Source: Oligoflexia bacterium
Lineage (GTDB): Bacteria > Bdellovibrionota_B > Oligoflexia > Oligoflexales > JAGOVF01
Length of the DNA stretch: 64,000 nucleotides
Direction of reading: 5' to 3'
Assembly (NCBI GenBank): GCA_030432875.1
Contig: JAUILP010000010.1
Location: 1 to 64,000, forward strand
The number at the start of each line of letters is the position of its first letter. Positions within the stretch are counted from its first letter, which is position 1. Below, one piece after another: positions 10,301 through 19,169 of the stretch. Below the pieces are notes generated by a model. That model was not told the origin of the DNA. It made no database searches and saw nothing but the letters and a program-made list of their open reading frames with translations. Made by a program: the position numbers and the translations under genes.

Positions 10301-12898
10301 CTCTTTAGAATGGCGTCATACTACTATCAGCGCCAATACATTGCTGAAAGCCAAAAAGTACTTAGTTTAGCTAAGCATGCGGCCCACCGCTTAGGAGACT
10401 CTGAAGTCACTGCAGAATATTCTTTATACGCCGCTAAGCTTATTTATGGGACTAAAGATTTTTCTAAAATCATGGAACGCAGACAAAAAATTGGGGCGGA
10501 ATATGAGGCAAAAATGGGGCAGCTGCTCCATGCTGATGCGCTAACATGGATAACCTATGTCGATTTTTTAAAGTTAGATTTCAAATCATGTGAACATTCT
10601 GAGCTCAAATTTAGTTACCTTATCTCTGTTCGCAGCCCCCTATCAGCACAAATGATGGCCTTTTTTGTTTTTGGCTATTTTTTAAAGGGAGAATTAGCTC
10701 CTTTAGTTTCTTATGCCAATAGTTTTTTAAAGATGCGTGAGGAAGCCCAAGCAAGAGAGCGTGATCCATTTGTTTTAGTCGTAACTCTTTTGAAGTTATT
10801 TGCTGAAGGCGACTACCAGGCTAGTGAGGCAAAGCTTAAAGATTTTGTTGTCGCGACTCTTGGCATTTCTCTGCCGACTTACCATAGAGGATATTTAGAT
10901 TTCTTATTTTTATTTTTTGCTACTTTTACGCAGTTACTCTCTCAAGCGACAAAGAAAAATTTAGTGTATATTGCGGCTCCTTTTGCTGATAGTTCGCGCA
11001 AATTGTGGCTCTCTAGCTTAAAAGCGCGGCTTAGTCCTGAGGTGTTCCTTTTGCTCGAAAACCTAAGTACAAAAACACCTGATGAACGACTCCGTCTTTA
11101 TGATTCGTTAAAACAAAAACCATCCCAGATCCCCTTGTTTGATACAGTAGCGCTTTTTAGCCTTTTGCTAGAGCAATTAACCCAAAATGCCCATATGCTC
11201 GCTGAAGACGTAAAAAATTTACTTAAATCTTTAGAGGAAAAAAGTCTACGAACTTTAACCGCATGCTTGGAAAAAGCCTTTATATTTAATTTGTATCAAT
11301 TTCATCCAGAAAAATTTGCTCTACAAAATAAAGACATATCCCTATCGGCTCGGATACAAAAATATTTTTCCTCTCGATTTCCTGTGTCTTTAAAAATGCA
11401 GGGTATGCATAAAGCTTTAAATGAAGCTTTTAATAATTTTTCGGAAAAATATAGCTTTCAGGAATGTTCTATTTTCGCTTTTGACCCTGATAACCCTGAG
11501 GAACTCAAAAATATTTTTTACTCAGGTGAAAAACCAGAAACCATACCGTCACTGAGTAACTTCCTCACACCTTACACTGATATTAACGGTCCTCTCCTTT
11601 TACCGTACCCAAAAATCATGGTCAATGCCCAAAATCCAAATCCAAGTATTGCGCAACAGGTGGATTTTAGCAAAGCTGTGCCAAAATTTTTCGTCGGCGA
11701 CGCTTCCAATGGTCCCGCAAAATATATGACGATAGTAGCTAAAAAAGCATCGACAAATTCTTTACCCTCTACTTCCCAAAGTGAATTTGCCGATTTGGAT
11801 GCGACCCAAACATCGCCGTCTCAGCACATCAACGAAGACGTTAAGGCACCAGACGCCCCAGTAGCAGAAGATTTGGAGGCAACCCAGCAGGGGGAAAATA
11901 CGTCAATTTCAGTAAAAAATGTGTCTAACCAGGAACATCGTGCTAGCGCCGACAAATCTAAAGAGTCTGGCGAGTTAAACGTTCCAGAAAAAAAAGCAAC
12001 CGCGCCCGCCAGAAGATATAATTTAGCTTTTCCTCTGAAAAATAGTGGCAAGAATATTGGTATTGTTTTTATCGAAGGTTTTACGCAATTGGTCGCAGAA
12101 GAAAATTTTTCTTACATGGAAGAGGTGACAACCTTTTCACGCAATTTAGGTTTTTCCCTCGAACATCTCTTCGCCGATGAGCAAAAAAATAGCCAAGATA
12201 TGAGTCTTGGTGATAAACCCTGGCAATTTGAGCATGTCACTATTGATCACGGGGCCCCGACTAAAAATCACTTTAAAGTAGAAATCGGCAATGACACCTT
12301 AGTGGCCGGATACGTTCATCTCAAAGGCACTTCAGCTGATGTTTCTGGACCTCTTTTGCATGAGATAATTTACTGTCTTAAGTCTCTAAAATTTTCCCGC
12401 ATCATGGATGAAAAAAACTGCTCCGCCTATATCCAGGAAACATTAAAATTAGTATTTGCAGGGCATAAAGTGATCGAGGCAGAATTATTTAATATCGAAC
12501 TCGTCCTACTCAATCGCTTTGACGATTGGATCAAAATTCTGCGCTTTGGTGCGATTCCGTCTGTCGAACATCCGGGTAATTTTTCTACGACCCGCATCGA
12601 AGAAAATGACCTTATGGATAAGAAGGGAGGATGGATACCTCTGACAGAGCGCATTATTAAAAAGACAGATACCCCGCTCATTATCGTACATTCCTCGCTA
12701 GAGCAACTTTATAAACGGGATATGTGGTTTGATAAGGCGAGACTACAAAAAGTCTTTTCCGATGGCGGCGGATCTTTTGCTTTGAAATTAGCTCCCTATT
12801 TATGTACAACAAACCCCCATAAAGGAATATCGATAGTCTATATACATGTTTTGCCTGAGGTAGAACAAGAAGCAGAAGCTGTGTTAGTCGCAGGATAG
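7313..12898 (+). CDS. Giant Ser/Thr protein kinase with AAA-type ATPase, TPR-like, GAF-like and degenerate phosphatase-like regions
   Basis: About 1861 residues. Kinase domain: glycine loop GQGAMGAV, VAIK lysine, HRDIKPHN, DFG, then GTPLYMSPEQ. Near residue 360 an AAA/NACHT-like ATPase begins (Walker A GEVGSGKT, Walker B-like LVLAFDN). A long helical middle (about 770-1330) looks like TPR repeats, followed by a low-complexity linker and a GAF-like segment (NIGIVFIEGF). The last 250 residues align by eye with a SpoIIE/PP2C phosphatase, but the metal-binding Asp positions are lost (GYVHLKG for GDVSGHG, IVHSSLEQ for LYTDGVTE), so it is probably inactive. This layout recalls PknK-like signalling ATPases. 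AAGGAG at 7293-7298 lies too close to a GTG at 7301, so I prefer the ATG at 7313. It appears to be a single-gene unit. Confidence 0.88.
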   Translation: MAIDFKKLIGRKISSNYAITSQLGQGAMGAVFRAIPFNDPLDEVAIKIIAASKRIDSEELLRFQKEAALMSQLNHPNIVSFYELGLLDSGYTDLFHGGYFIVMEIASGRDLKSMLVVDGKKDLDFFFDIGIQMARALDYTHGKNVIHRDIKPHNLIVSENFASTPAFGLKILDFGIAMLQEVTSSSGSKNDDENHEVAGTPLYMSPEQAGTLDNPVDQRTDLYSVGCVLYEILTGIPPFNGSSIKALSEAHAYDTVKPILDFRPDIPVVINDLVLKLLNKDPIDRYQTAFGLQSDLSYIRANLSAFISGSKQVALGTKDVTTFVNSKIPFVARTEEKQKVIDGYLRLTKEGLRTHVVSIWGEVGSGKTRLLTEIKTSLHTEKARFIGANFHEHENSLPFNALANAFNEYLLRLLQYEEIEAERLNVRLKSILGDAIHILAKVIPGLVPYIAGHKEQNQIISENKIEFFTEASIALFKKAFSDFVRCLSDDDAPLVLAFDNLHKADQESLALIDNFLSFNTSGRVYFIFTFEPNDLVRNQDFANFVHKFEKLKRRYLPIQLTDFKCEEISELLENIFSHKLRSPEQLSAELAKNTKGNPLATISAIKQLIANDLIFWGQEGQWKAEIENVARYQIQIENVELSLAKFSQYCDAEKKLLQFGAEVGMRFYFNMLQIPAIISRDQIITLISKALADGLIVEDISRTHELEFGRAYAFGHKKIKIALQDENSSADIKDYHLKIALWLQKQYSNKKDDGLVFSLAYHFGTAFGVSEFSPDVAFSAAYFNHLAAKRAYKAGAYFAAKGFFEVALNFLKLKYDQHLGAYKISIADVISGYADTLVKLQQYALARDALQDILNINITKQEKAQVYQRLINVNLLYGYITKAKSLATQALCEFFPAEEKTITSVISTKLSQFTKQDPQKYFIENLPKIAKIIDYLLLKAKAREEKTSVDHELFALKLAAYDAFAVDDSKSAAKILLSSIDYVKEMKTSAKGSVRFLFRMASYYYQRQYIAESQKVLSLAKHAAHRLGDSEVTAEYSLYAAKLIYGTKDFSKIMERRQKIGAEYEAKMGQLLHADALTWITYVDFLKLDFKSCEHSELKFSYLISVRSPLSAQMMAFFVFGYFLKGELAPLVSYANSFLKMREEAQARERDPFVLVVTLLKLFAEGDYQASEAKLKDFVVATLGISLPTYHRGYLDFLFLFFATFTQLLSQATKKNLVYIAAPFADSSRKLWLSSLKARLSPEVFLLLENLSTKTPDERLRLYDSLKQKPSQIPLFDTVALFSLLLEQLTQNAHMLAEDVKNLLKSLEEKSLRTLTACLEKAFIFNLYQFHPEKFALQNKDISLSARIQKYFSSRFPVSLKMQGMHKALNEAFNNFSEKYSFQECSIFAFDPDNPEELKNIFYSGEKPETIPSLSNFLTPYTDINGPLLLPYPKIMVNAQNPNPSIAQQVDFSKAVPKFFVGDASNGPAKYMTIVAKKASTNSLPSTSQSEFADLDATQTSPSQHINEDVKAPDAPVAEDLEATQQGENTSISVKNVSNQEHRASADKSKESGELNVPEKKATAPARRYNLAFPLKNSGKNIGIVFIEGFTQLVAEENFSYMEEVTTFSRNLGFSLEHLFADEQKNSQDMSLGDKPWQFEHVTIDHGAPTKNHFKVEIGNDTLVAGYVHLKGTSADVSGPLLHEIIYCLKSLKFSRIMDEKNCSAYIQETLKLVFAGHKVIEAELFNIELVLLNRFDDWIKILRFGAIPSVEHPGNFSTTRIEENDLMDKKGGWIPLTERIIKKTDTPLIIVHSSLEQLYKRDMWFDKARLQKVFSDGGGSFALKLAPYLCTTNPHKGISIVYIHVLPEVEQEAEAVLVAG

Positions 12899-13052
12899 TT
12901 GGCTTTACTAAATATGAAAGTCAGAGCTAAAACTGGAAATTAGAAAAAATAGAGTTGGCCCGATTCCAATGATGTTTTATCTTTTCATGGAAAAGGGCAC
13001 GAACACTTTGACTCTTAAAAAGTCACTAAGAATTAAATTAGTATTGATAGGG

Positions 13053-13523
13053 TTACTTCCTAGGCCTTTCTATTCTGACATTCGGACGTCCTGAGCAACC
13101 TCGACAGACGCCACGATTAAGAATGTTGATTCTTTCTTGTAAAGCTTTTTCATATTGAGCATTCTCTGCACTGCTTTGTGTAGGTGCCGTATTTTGATCA
13201 ACTTGTTTTTGTTCCTCAACTGAAAAGAAAATTTTTATCCGAATATTGTAGCCGTTTCCTTGAGTATCTCTCAAAGTAACTCCCCAGCGAAAGACATCAC
13301 CGTTTTGAATGGCACCAAATTTATTAAAATAACTTTGTTCGAGTATAACATCACCAATAAAAGGCATTCTGCTTGCCCCCTCAAAATCTGAAGCATTGGG
13401 ATAGGTCCTGATCGGGATAGTCGCATGCATGTCATAGTTCATTTGCGTAAGAAGTAGGTCATTAGAGACCGACGAAATAAAAGCGATAATCAAACCGATA
13501 AAATGGTACTCAGCTGTTTTCAT
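13053..13523 (-). CDS. Hypothetical membrane-anchored or secreted protein
   Basis: A 156-residue protein I do not recognise. An N-terminal hydrophobic stretch (FIGLIIAFISSVS, residues 8-20) could be a signal peptide or anchor. The middle is beta-rich (VFRWGVTLRD, NIRIKIFFSVEE), and the tail holds a Gln/Ala-rich helix and CRGCSGRPNVRIERPRK. The start is supported by AAAGG eight bases before the ATG. It stands alone between the kinase gene and tatA, facing away from both. Confidence 0.55.
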   Translation of the reverse strand: MKTAEYHFIGLIIAFISSVSNDLLLTQMNYDMHATIPIRTYPNASDFEGASRMPFIGDVILEQSYFNKFGAIQNGDVFRWGVTLRDTQGNGYNIRIKIFFSVEEQKQVDQNTAPTQSSAENAQYEKALQERINILNRGVCRGCSGRPNVRIERPRK

Positions 13524-13953
13524 TTAATAACCTTTCTTAGAGATTGTTTAGAAATAATTTTTTCTGCTATTGATTAGCCCGTGGTAGAGCAATTTCTATT
13601 CCACATGGAAATAAGAGATGAATTTCTAAAATCTCTAAAAAGTTTACAGATCGATGGACGCGGAAAAATATAGAGACTTGGGAAAAATCTCCATTGCCAA
13701 GACTAGGCCTATCGAGCAGAAGATTCATCCCCATAGCCTCTCTATCTAAATGATTTCCAAGAGAAAATTCAGGTGTTTTTGCTGGGATTACGATCTATCC
13801 TAATCCAGGACCCAGTAAGAGGCCATACGAAGGGGCAAAAATAATTATCATAATTTTTTAAAAAGTGTAATAAATATTGAGTGTTTAATCGATTTAAGCG
13901 TATTTTAATGGGATTGATTAATTTCATATTATTTTTATCTAGGAGTTGGCGTT
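13524..13953. other. Divergent intergenic stretch before tatA
   Basis: It lies between the minus-strand hypothetical gene and tatA and must carry both promoters. I see no strong hairpin, repeat or small gene in it. Confidence 0.4.
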
Positions 13954-14160
13954 ATGGGTATCGGAATGCAAGAGCTGATTATTATTCTCGCTATATTAGT
14001 CCTACTTTTTGGCGCGCGCAAATTGCCACAATTGGGCGGGGCCATTGGGGAAAGTATAAAGAACTTTAAAAAAGGCATTAAGGACGAAACGTCTTCAGCA
14101 AAAGAGCTCAGTGAAGAAACTGGGACAAATAAAGGCAGTGACAGTAAAAAAGAGGTATAA
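13954..14160 (+). CDS. tatA: Sec-independent translocase subunit TatA/TatE
   Basis: A 68-residue protein with the TatA layout: a short N-terminal transmembrane helix (ELIIILAILVLLFG), a hinge, then the amphipathic helix LPQLGGAIGESIKNFKKG and a charged disordered tail. TatA subunits oligomerise to form the passage for folded twin-arginine substrates in the inner membrane. The start has a good site (AGGAG, then nine bases). No tatB or tatC is in the window. It is followed 92 bases later by two ArsA-like ATPases on the same strand, which may share its transcript. Confidence 0.92.
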   Translation: MGIGMQELIIILAILVLLFGARKLPQLGGAIGESIKNFKKGIKDETSSAKELSEETGTNKGSDSKKEV

Positions 14161-14252
14161 AAACCTATTTTTTTAAAATTCACCTGTTTTGGAACATGAG
14201 GCTACCGACGGTGTCTTAGATACCACATTCCATTTTAGGAGCCTGAACATAT

Positions 14253-15185
14253 TTGGTCTGGTCTTTATCATCGCCACAAAAATTGTTTATCGTGACAGGA
14301 AAAGGGGGGACGGGAAAAAGCCTTTGCTCCTATGCGCTTGCAAAGTCGTCCGCAAAGGAAGGTTTGAAAACTCTCCTGATTGAGACGAATTTACAGGGAC
14401 AGCTTTGTCCCTTATTTGGCTCTCCCCACAAACCCCATGAATTTATTTCGGTAGAACCAGATCTTGATTACATCAATCTTGATCCCCGCCAATGTTTGGG
14501 GGATTATTTCATAAAATTTTTGAAACAAAAAACTATTTACAACCTTTTTTTTAATAACGAAAAATTTGGCAGCTTTGTGCACGCCGTGCCTGGAATTCTT
14601 GAAGTTGCTTTGCTGTCGTGGGTTTATCATGTTGCGGATAGAAATTTTTTAGGTCGCGCTTATCAAAAAGTCGTGTTCGATAGTTTTTCTACAGGTCATT
14701 TTTTAAAACTCCTGATGACCCCTGGCGCCATACTTAACAATTTTTTGGGTGGGCTTGTCGTCAATGAAATAAGGCGCCTACAAGAATGCCTCATCGATCA
14801 CAAGCGTACAAAATATATCGTTATGACTTTGCCTGAGCGGGTGGTGGGTGAAGAAACATTAGATCTCCTAAGTGGCATGCTCCAGCTGCTGGACCCTAAA
14901 TCGTTGCTTGTGGTCGTCAATAAAATTCTTCCTGAACTGGATCTAAGAAGTCCTATAAACACATCTTCTGAATATGAGTATTTAAAGGCTTACATCACAG
15001 GCCGAAATAAAGAAGAGGCCCAAAATATAAGGCTATTTACAGATTATATTTATTCGCTTAAGAAAACTAATGCTAAGGAGACTCAGGCTATCGACTATTT
15101 GTTTGCTCGGGATCTTGGGTTTTTATCTGAACCTATCGACGATGAACTCTTAGAAACATTTTTTATGCCCAGGGCGAGAAATTGA
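14253..15185 (+). CDS. ArsA/Get3-family ATPase, first of a tandem pair
   Basis: A 310-residue P-loop ATPase of the ArsA/Get3 (SIMIBI) class. Walker A is GKGGTGKS near residue 17 with the deviant lysine typical of the class. IETNLQGQL takes the place of the usual DP-containing switch, and FDSFSTGHFLKLL corresponds to the family's DTAPTGHTLRLL. Such proteins are ATP-driven switches for metalloid pumps or membrane-protein targeting; the substrate here is unknown. The start is a TTG with AGGAG 11 bases upstream. The next gene encodes a second, more canonical member, so the two may form a heterodimer. Confidence 0.8.
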   Translation: MVWSLSSPQKLFIVTGKGGTGKSLCSYALAKSSAKEGLKTLLIETNLQGQLCPLFGSPHKPHEFISVEPDLDYINLDPRQCLGDYFIKFLKQKTIYNLFFNNEKFGSFVHAVPGILEVALLSWVYHVADRNFLGRAYQKVVFDSFSTGHFLKLLMTPGAILNNFLGGLVVNEIRRLQECLIDHKRTKYIVMTLPERVVGEETLDLLSGMLQLLDPKSLLVVVNKILPELDLRSPINTSSEYEYLKAYITGRNKEEAQNIRLFTDYIYSLKKTNAKETQAIDYLFARDLGFLSEPIDDELLETFFMPRARN

Positions 15186-15236
15186 ACATGGCAGCTTGCC
15201 TTGCACGTAGCGATGATTTTTGCAATGAAAGTAAAT

Positions 15237-16340
15237 ATGAATAATCTAGAGACATTATGGCAGGATAAAAAAATTGTTTTTGTCCTCGGTTCTGGCGGTG
15301 TCGGAAAAACCACCTTATCGATCGCCCTCGCCTTACATGCGGTAAGTATTGGAAAAAAAGTCGCTTTGATTAGTATAGATCCTGCTAAACGCCTAGCCTC
15401 AGCACTGGGGATTCCTTTAAGCGGTGCCCTAAAGAAAATTGACCTCGATGAACCTCTGTTTAACAAAGGAAGCCTCTCAGCGTTGATGATTGATCAAGAG
15501 ATGGTCTTTTCTCAAATGGTGACCCGCTTTTCCTCAAGCAAAAAAAAAGCGGCGGAAATTAAAAATCATCCTCTCTACCAAATGGTTATTCACAAGCTCG
15601 CAGGTGCCGTTGAATATATGGCCATGGTAAAACTCTATGATGTCGTCAACCTGGGTGAACATGATCTCATCATCGTCGATACGCCGCCCGATAACCACAC
15701 CGTCAAATTTTTAAAAAACCCGAATCTTCTGGAAAATTTTTTGGCCCAAGGGGCTTTAGATTGGTTCAATAAAATACTCAATTTAGGACAAAAGGGACCG
15801 CTTAAGTTTTTCTTTGCAAAGTCCCAGCGTATTATGGGAGACATGGCCCAAATACTGGGTTTTTCCACCCTGGTTAAGTTTAGCGAGTTTCTCTATTTGA
15901 TAAAAGACGTCATTATCGGCTTCTCCGACTATGGAACCCATTTAAAGAGCATAATTTACGATAAAAAAACGGCTTTCTTTTCCGTGCTCACTCCTCAGTT
16001 TATGCACTTTCGGCGTCATCAAGACCTGGGAGCCGAACTTGCCAAAATGGGTTTAAAGTGGGACGGCATCATCGTTAATCGCTTGCTCGCTAAAAACATT
16101 GAATCAGATATTATGCGCTGGTCTGAAGATAGCAGCGAGGACCGCCCGTCTGAACTGCTGGTCAATGATGCCCCTGAGGATGTTATGTTAAGCCGATATC
16201 AGGGACAAAAAGCAGTGCTTGCCTTAATAAGAGCGCAGTCGCATGTTCATGCCAAATTTAGAGTCGTTGAAGTCAGAGAGCATGAGGCGGACCTTGCCAC
16301 TGCGCAGGGGCGAGAAATTTTTGTGCAGGAAATATCTTAA
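15237..16340 (+). CDS. ArsA/Get3-family ATPase, second of a tandem pair
   Basis: About 367 residues. Walker A is GSGGVGKTT, the switch is SIDPAKRLASALG and the Walker B region is DLIIVDTPPDNHTVKFL, all typical of ArsA/Get3 ATPases. The frame is open from a TTG at 15201, with ATGs at 15213, 15225 and 15237. None has a clear ribosome site. I chose 15237 because MNNLETLWQDKKIVFVLGSG matches the usual spacing between start and P-loop. No arsenic resistance genes are nearby, so arsenite transport is unlikely. Pairing with the preceding ATPase suggests a two-subunit switch. Confidence 0.85.
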   Translation: MNNLETLWQDKKIVFVLGSGGVGKTTLSIALALHAVSIGKKVALISIDPAKRLASALGIPLSGALKKIDLDEPLFNKGSLSALMIDQEMVFSQMVTRFSSSKKKAAEIKNHPLYQMVIHKLAGAVEYMAMVKLYDVVNLGEHDLIIVDTPPDNHTVKFLKNPNLLENFLAQGALDWFNKILNLGQKGPLKFFFAKSQRIMGDMAQILGFSTLVKFSEFLYLIKDVIIGFSDYGTHLKSIIYDKKTAFFSVLTPQFMHFRRHQDLGAELAKMGLKWDGIIVNRLLAKNIESDIMRWSEDSSEDRPSELLVNDAPEDVMLSRYQGQKAVLALIRAQSHVHAKFRVVEVREHEADLATAQGREIFVQEIS

Positions 16341-16399
16341 GTTCTTGACCAGACCTTGACCTCACAGCTCACGACATGGAACTAGAACATCCCTTCCAC

Positions 16400-17911
16400 T
16401 TACTCTAAACCGTTGTGTCTCTCATGTTCGGACCCAGTAAGTCCGTTGGGGCAAACAAGTGAAGACGATAGAGTGTCTAAAAACTCAGATACCTTTTTAT
16501 CAGCAAATTTGCCCACAAAAAGCATAAATTGATAAACATCAGCAAAGTTTGAGGCCATTCCCACCGAAGTACGAATGCCACTTATGTCGACACCTTGCTC
16601 CTCATAGAGAGCTCTGACGAATTCAGGAAATTTTAGGTCTTCGGCACGGTCAAAAAACTGTTTCATAATGGTATGAGGGAGGAGAAATGTCGTTTCACCA
16701 GCTCCTGGATTGCAGAAGCAACCTGATCTTAAACTGATCTTGTCATCACTGGCCATTTTTTCTACCAATTGGCCCGTAATGGGAATGCCCTCCGCATCGA
16801 AGAAACTCATCGTAATCGTGCCGCCTCGCATTTGGGAACTCAAGGGTCCATGAATGCGCACAATTGGCATGCCATTGCTATGATGCTTATTGACCAGCTG
16901 ACGAAGCAGCCATTCGGTGAGACATTTTACTCTGGTATGAATGGCATCTAGGCCCATTGCCTCTATATGTCTGAGGCCAATTTCCACCGCCGGTAGCGAT
17001 AGGTAATTAACAGTTCCATCTTCAAACGCCGCTTCGCCATCAATAAAATAGTGACCACGAGTTGAGATGGAGGCAAGGCGAATGGTTCCACCGGCAAACC
17101 AAGGCCTACGAAGTTTACTCAAAGCAGAGCGGCGCGCTATCAGAGCCCCAACCCCTGTCGGATAGCCGAACATTTTATAGAACGAGATGGTAACAAAATC
17201 AGGGTGCCATTTACTGAGGTCCAAGCGGTTAGTGGGAACAAATGCCGCGGAGTCTAAAAGAACATCCCACCCTTGAGACTGCGCCTCTTCGATAAGGGTA
17301 AGAGGATGCTGTACGCCTGAGTAATTGGACTGGGCCGGAAAAGCAAATAGCTTAGATTGATCAGAATTTTCACGATATAAAATTTGTTTTAGCTGCTCAG
17401 GGTCTAAGCGCAGCTCGGGAACGGTAAGAGGTATATAATCTACACTCGCCCCCCCTGATTGGGCAAATTCCCTTAGGCCATTAACGGAATTGTGGTTATC
17501 CGTAGAAATTGCTAAATGCCCACCTTCAGCAAACGGATACGATTCTCCAACTAACTTCAGGGCACCGGTGGCATTGGCGGTAAAGATAACCACATATTCT
17601 TCCGGGGAGGCCTTAAAATAGTTGAGAACCGCAGCTCTAGCGCTTTCCACCAAGGTCGTCATCAAGAGGGATGTGGGGTTATTGGAATGGGGATTGCCAA
17701 AAACATTGTTTCGCAAAAGAGCCATATGTTCATCAAGTTGGGATTGAGCATACAAACCACCACCGGTATAGTCCAAATAAATCTGACCAGACTCGTGTAG
17801 GCGCGTAAACTGTAACCTTCGGATCTCATCGACATGGTGCGTTTTGCTGTACTCTTGATAGTCGGAGAGAAAGAGTGCGTAGGCCCGTTGATAGTCTCCG
17901 TGCTTTTCCAT
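16400..17911 (-). CDS. PLP-dependent aminotransferase class V, MOCOS/cysteine desulfurase-like
   Basis: About 503 residues of the class V aminotransferase fold. YLDYTGGGLY and FGNPHSNNPTS near the N-terminus, the PLP-lysine region VTISFYKMFGYPTGVGAL, and RSGCFCNPGA near the C-terminus together match the desulfurase part of eukaryotic molybdenum cofactor sulfurase, where the last Cys carries the sulfur. The MOSC domain of MOCOS is absent. It may mobilise sulfur from cysteine; the acceptor is unknown. The frame is open from a TTG at 17947, but the ATG at 17911 is preceded by GGAG and is preferred. Confidence 0.8.
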   Translation of the reverse strand: MEKHGDYQRAYALFLSDYQEYSKTHHVDEIRRLQFTRLHESGQIYLDYTGGGLYAQSQLDEHMALLRNNVFGNPHSNNPTSLLMTTLVESARAAVLNYFKASPEEYVVIFTANATGALKLVGESYPFAEGGHLAISTDNHNSVNGLREFAQSGGASVDYIPLTVPELRLDPEQLKQILYRENSDQSKLFAFPAQSNYSGVQHPLTLIEEAQSQGWDVLLDSAAFVPTNRLDLSKWHPDFVTISFYKMFGYPTGVGALIARRSALSKLRRPWFAGGTIRLASISTRGHYFIDGEAAFEDGTVNYLSLPAVEIGLRHIEAMGLDAIHTRVKCLTEWLLRQLVNKHHSNGMPIVRIHGPLSSQMRGGTITMSFFDAEGIPITGQLVEKMASDDKISLRSGCFCNPGAGETTFLLPHTIMKQFFDRAEDLKFPEFVRALYEEQGVDISGIRTSVGMASNFADVYQFMLFVGKFADKKVSEFLDTLSSSLVCPNGLTGSEHERHNGLE

Positions 17912-18225
17912 GAATAAAATGTCTCCAAAAAAATGCTTCAAAACCAAGAGGATCGCCTAAATTCCCTAAATTGGCAAGACTATCCCTTTGAGCGGGAAGG
18001 GGTACGGCATTAAAATAGCGTTGACGGCATAAGAATTATGAGGAGACGAAGGGGTGTTTTTGTTGAAAATAAAAAGGATATACCTTCACTTCGAATTAAG
18101 AACGCAAATGAATACGTATTATGATTTCTAGGTCATGCTCATTTACCCTAATGCAAACTCCGCTTTTCCCCCATCCTCGCGCCTTGTGCTCCCCAATTTA
18201 ACAGAGTAGCACTAGTGAGGTAGGC
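17912..18225. other. Intergenic stretch
   Basis: It separates the end of mgsA from the MOCOS-like gene on the same strand and should contain the latter's promoter. I see no other element in it. Confidence 0.4.
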
Positions 18226-18678
18226 CTATTTGTTTTCAATATTCCTATTTAAATAGGTTTTAAAGTTTGGCCTTACGCCTAAATGCTTGATAGCGAAGAG
18301 CGGTGAGGTAATAATATAATCAGCTGTGGTCAAATCACAGGCCACAGGGATATTCCATACGACAGCGATACGCAGCAATGCTTTTACGTCTGGATCATGA
18401 GGCTGTTGTAACAAGGGATCCCAGAAAAATATAAGCAGATCGATAAGACCATCAGCGATGCGCGCCCCTATTTGCTGATCACCACCTAAAGGACCACTTT
18501 GCAAGCATGTGACCCTGAACCCCAATGTTTTTATCAGCAAATCACCCGTAGTCCCCGTGGCGTAAAGATTGTGACCGACTAATATCTCCCTATTGTGTTT
18601 GCACCACCCAACGAGATTTCCCTTCATATTGTCATGCGCGACAAGGGCAATATTGCGCATCAGAGGTTCATTTTGCAT
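18226..18678 (-). CDS. mgsA: Methylglyoxal synthase
   Basis: A 150-residue enzyme that converts dihydroxyacetone phosphate to methylglyoxal and phosphate, a bypass of lower glycolysis used to release phosphate. The family's signature is nearly complete: VAHDNMK near the N-terminus (catalytic Asp), ATGTTGDL, SGPLGGDQQIGARIADG, FFWDPL and QPHDPDVKALLRIAV, then TADYIITSPL. The length is normal. GGAG lies shortly before the start. Confidence 0.96.
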   Translation of the reverse strand: MQNEPLMRNIALVAHDNMKGNLVGWCKHNREILVGHNLYATGTTGDLLIKTLGFRVTCLQSGPLGGDQQIGARIADGLIDLLIFFWDPLLQQPHDPDVKALLRIAVVWNIPVACDLTTADYIITSPLFAIKHLGVRPNFKTYLNRNIENK

Positions 18679-19169
18679 GTATCATCTCCTCAAAAAGATA
18701 TTATATATCATGGTGATAATGCCCTAACGAGACTTGGGATGCAAATCAATTAACTTTAAAATTGCTAGCACTGAGACCTGGGAAAACTAAAATAATACAC
18801 GCTAAATATGGCGCTACAAAACTTCTAAGGCAAATCCGTAGGTGCGGCTTACTTCCTTCATGGCAGCAAGCCATCCCTTTCCTTGATTGCTTTATGGGAG
18901 GACTTTTAAGGCTGAAAGCACGCCCCTGCCAGGTTTTCCTGGGCCCCCTTTCTTTTATTTTAAGTCATTAATAATTGTTTTTATTGTTATTTTTATATAT
19001 TTTATATTTTTCGCCAAATTTTGCTTTTAATTTATAGCTATCCGGTTTAGAACTAGCCCGGATTATTGTAAAAAAAATTAATGGCCGTTCGTTTAGCACA
19101 ATCAAAAAGCTGTAATTACCAATTTTTTTTACACGTCATATTTATTTGAACAAAAAGTAGGAGACCAGC
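18679..19169. other. Divergent intergenic stretch
   Basis: It lies between mgsA and the beta-helix gene. The first half is richer in G+C and contains a small hairpin CCAGG-TTTT-CCTGG (18929-18942) followed by pyrimidines. The second half is very AT-rich and probably holds the promoter of the plus-strand gene. No gene is evident. Confidence 0.4.

Noticed and set aside
12427-12691. Minus-strand frames at the end of the kinase gene
   Set aside because: They are shadows of the 1861-residue kinase frame.
18762-18971. 69-residue plus-strand frame in the mgsA/beta-helix gap
   Set aside because: No ribosome site; composition does not look coding. Could be an old remnant, but I cannot support it.
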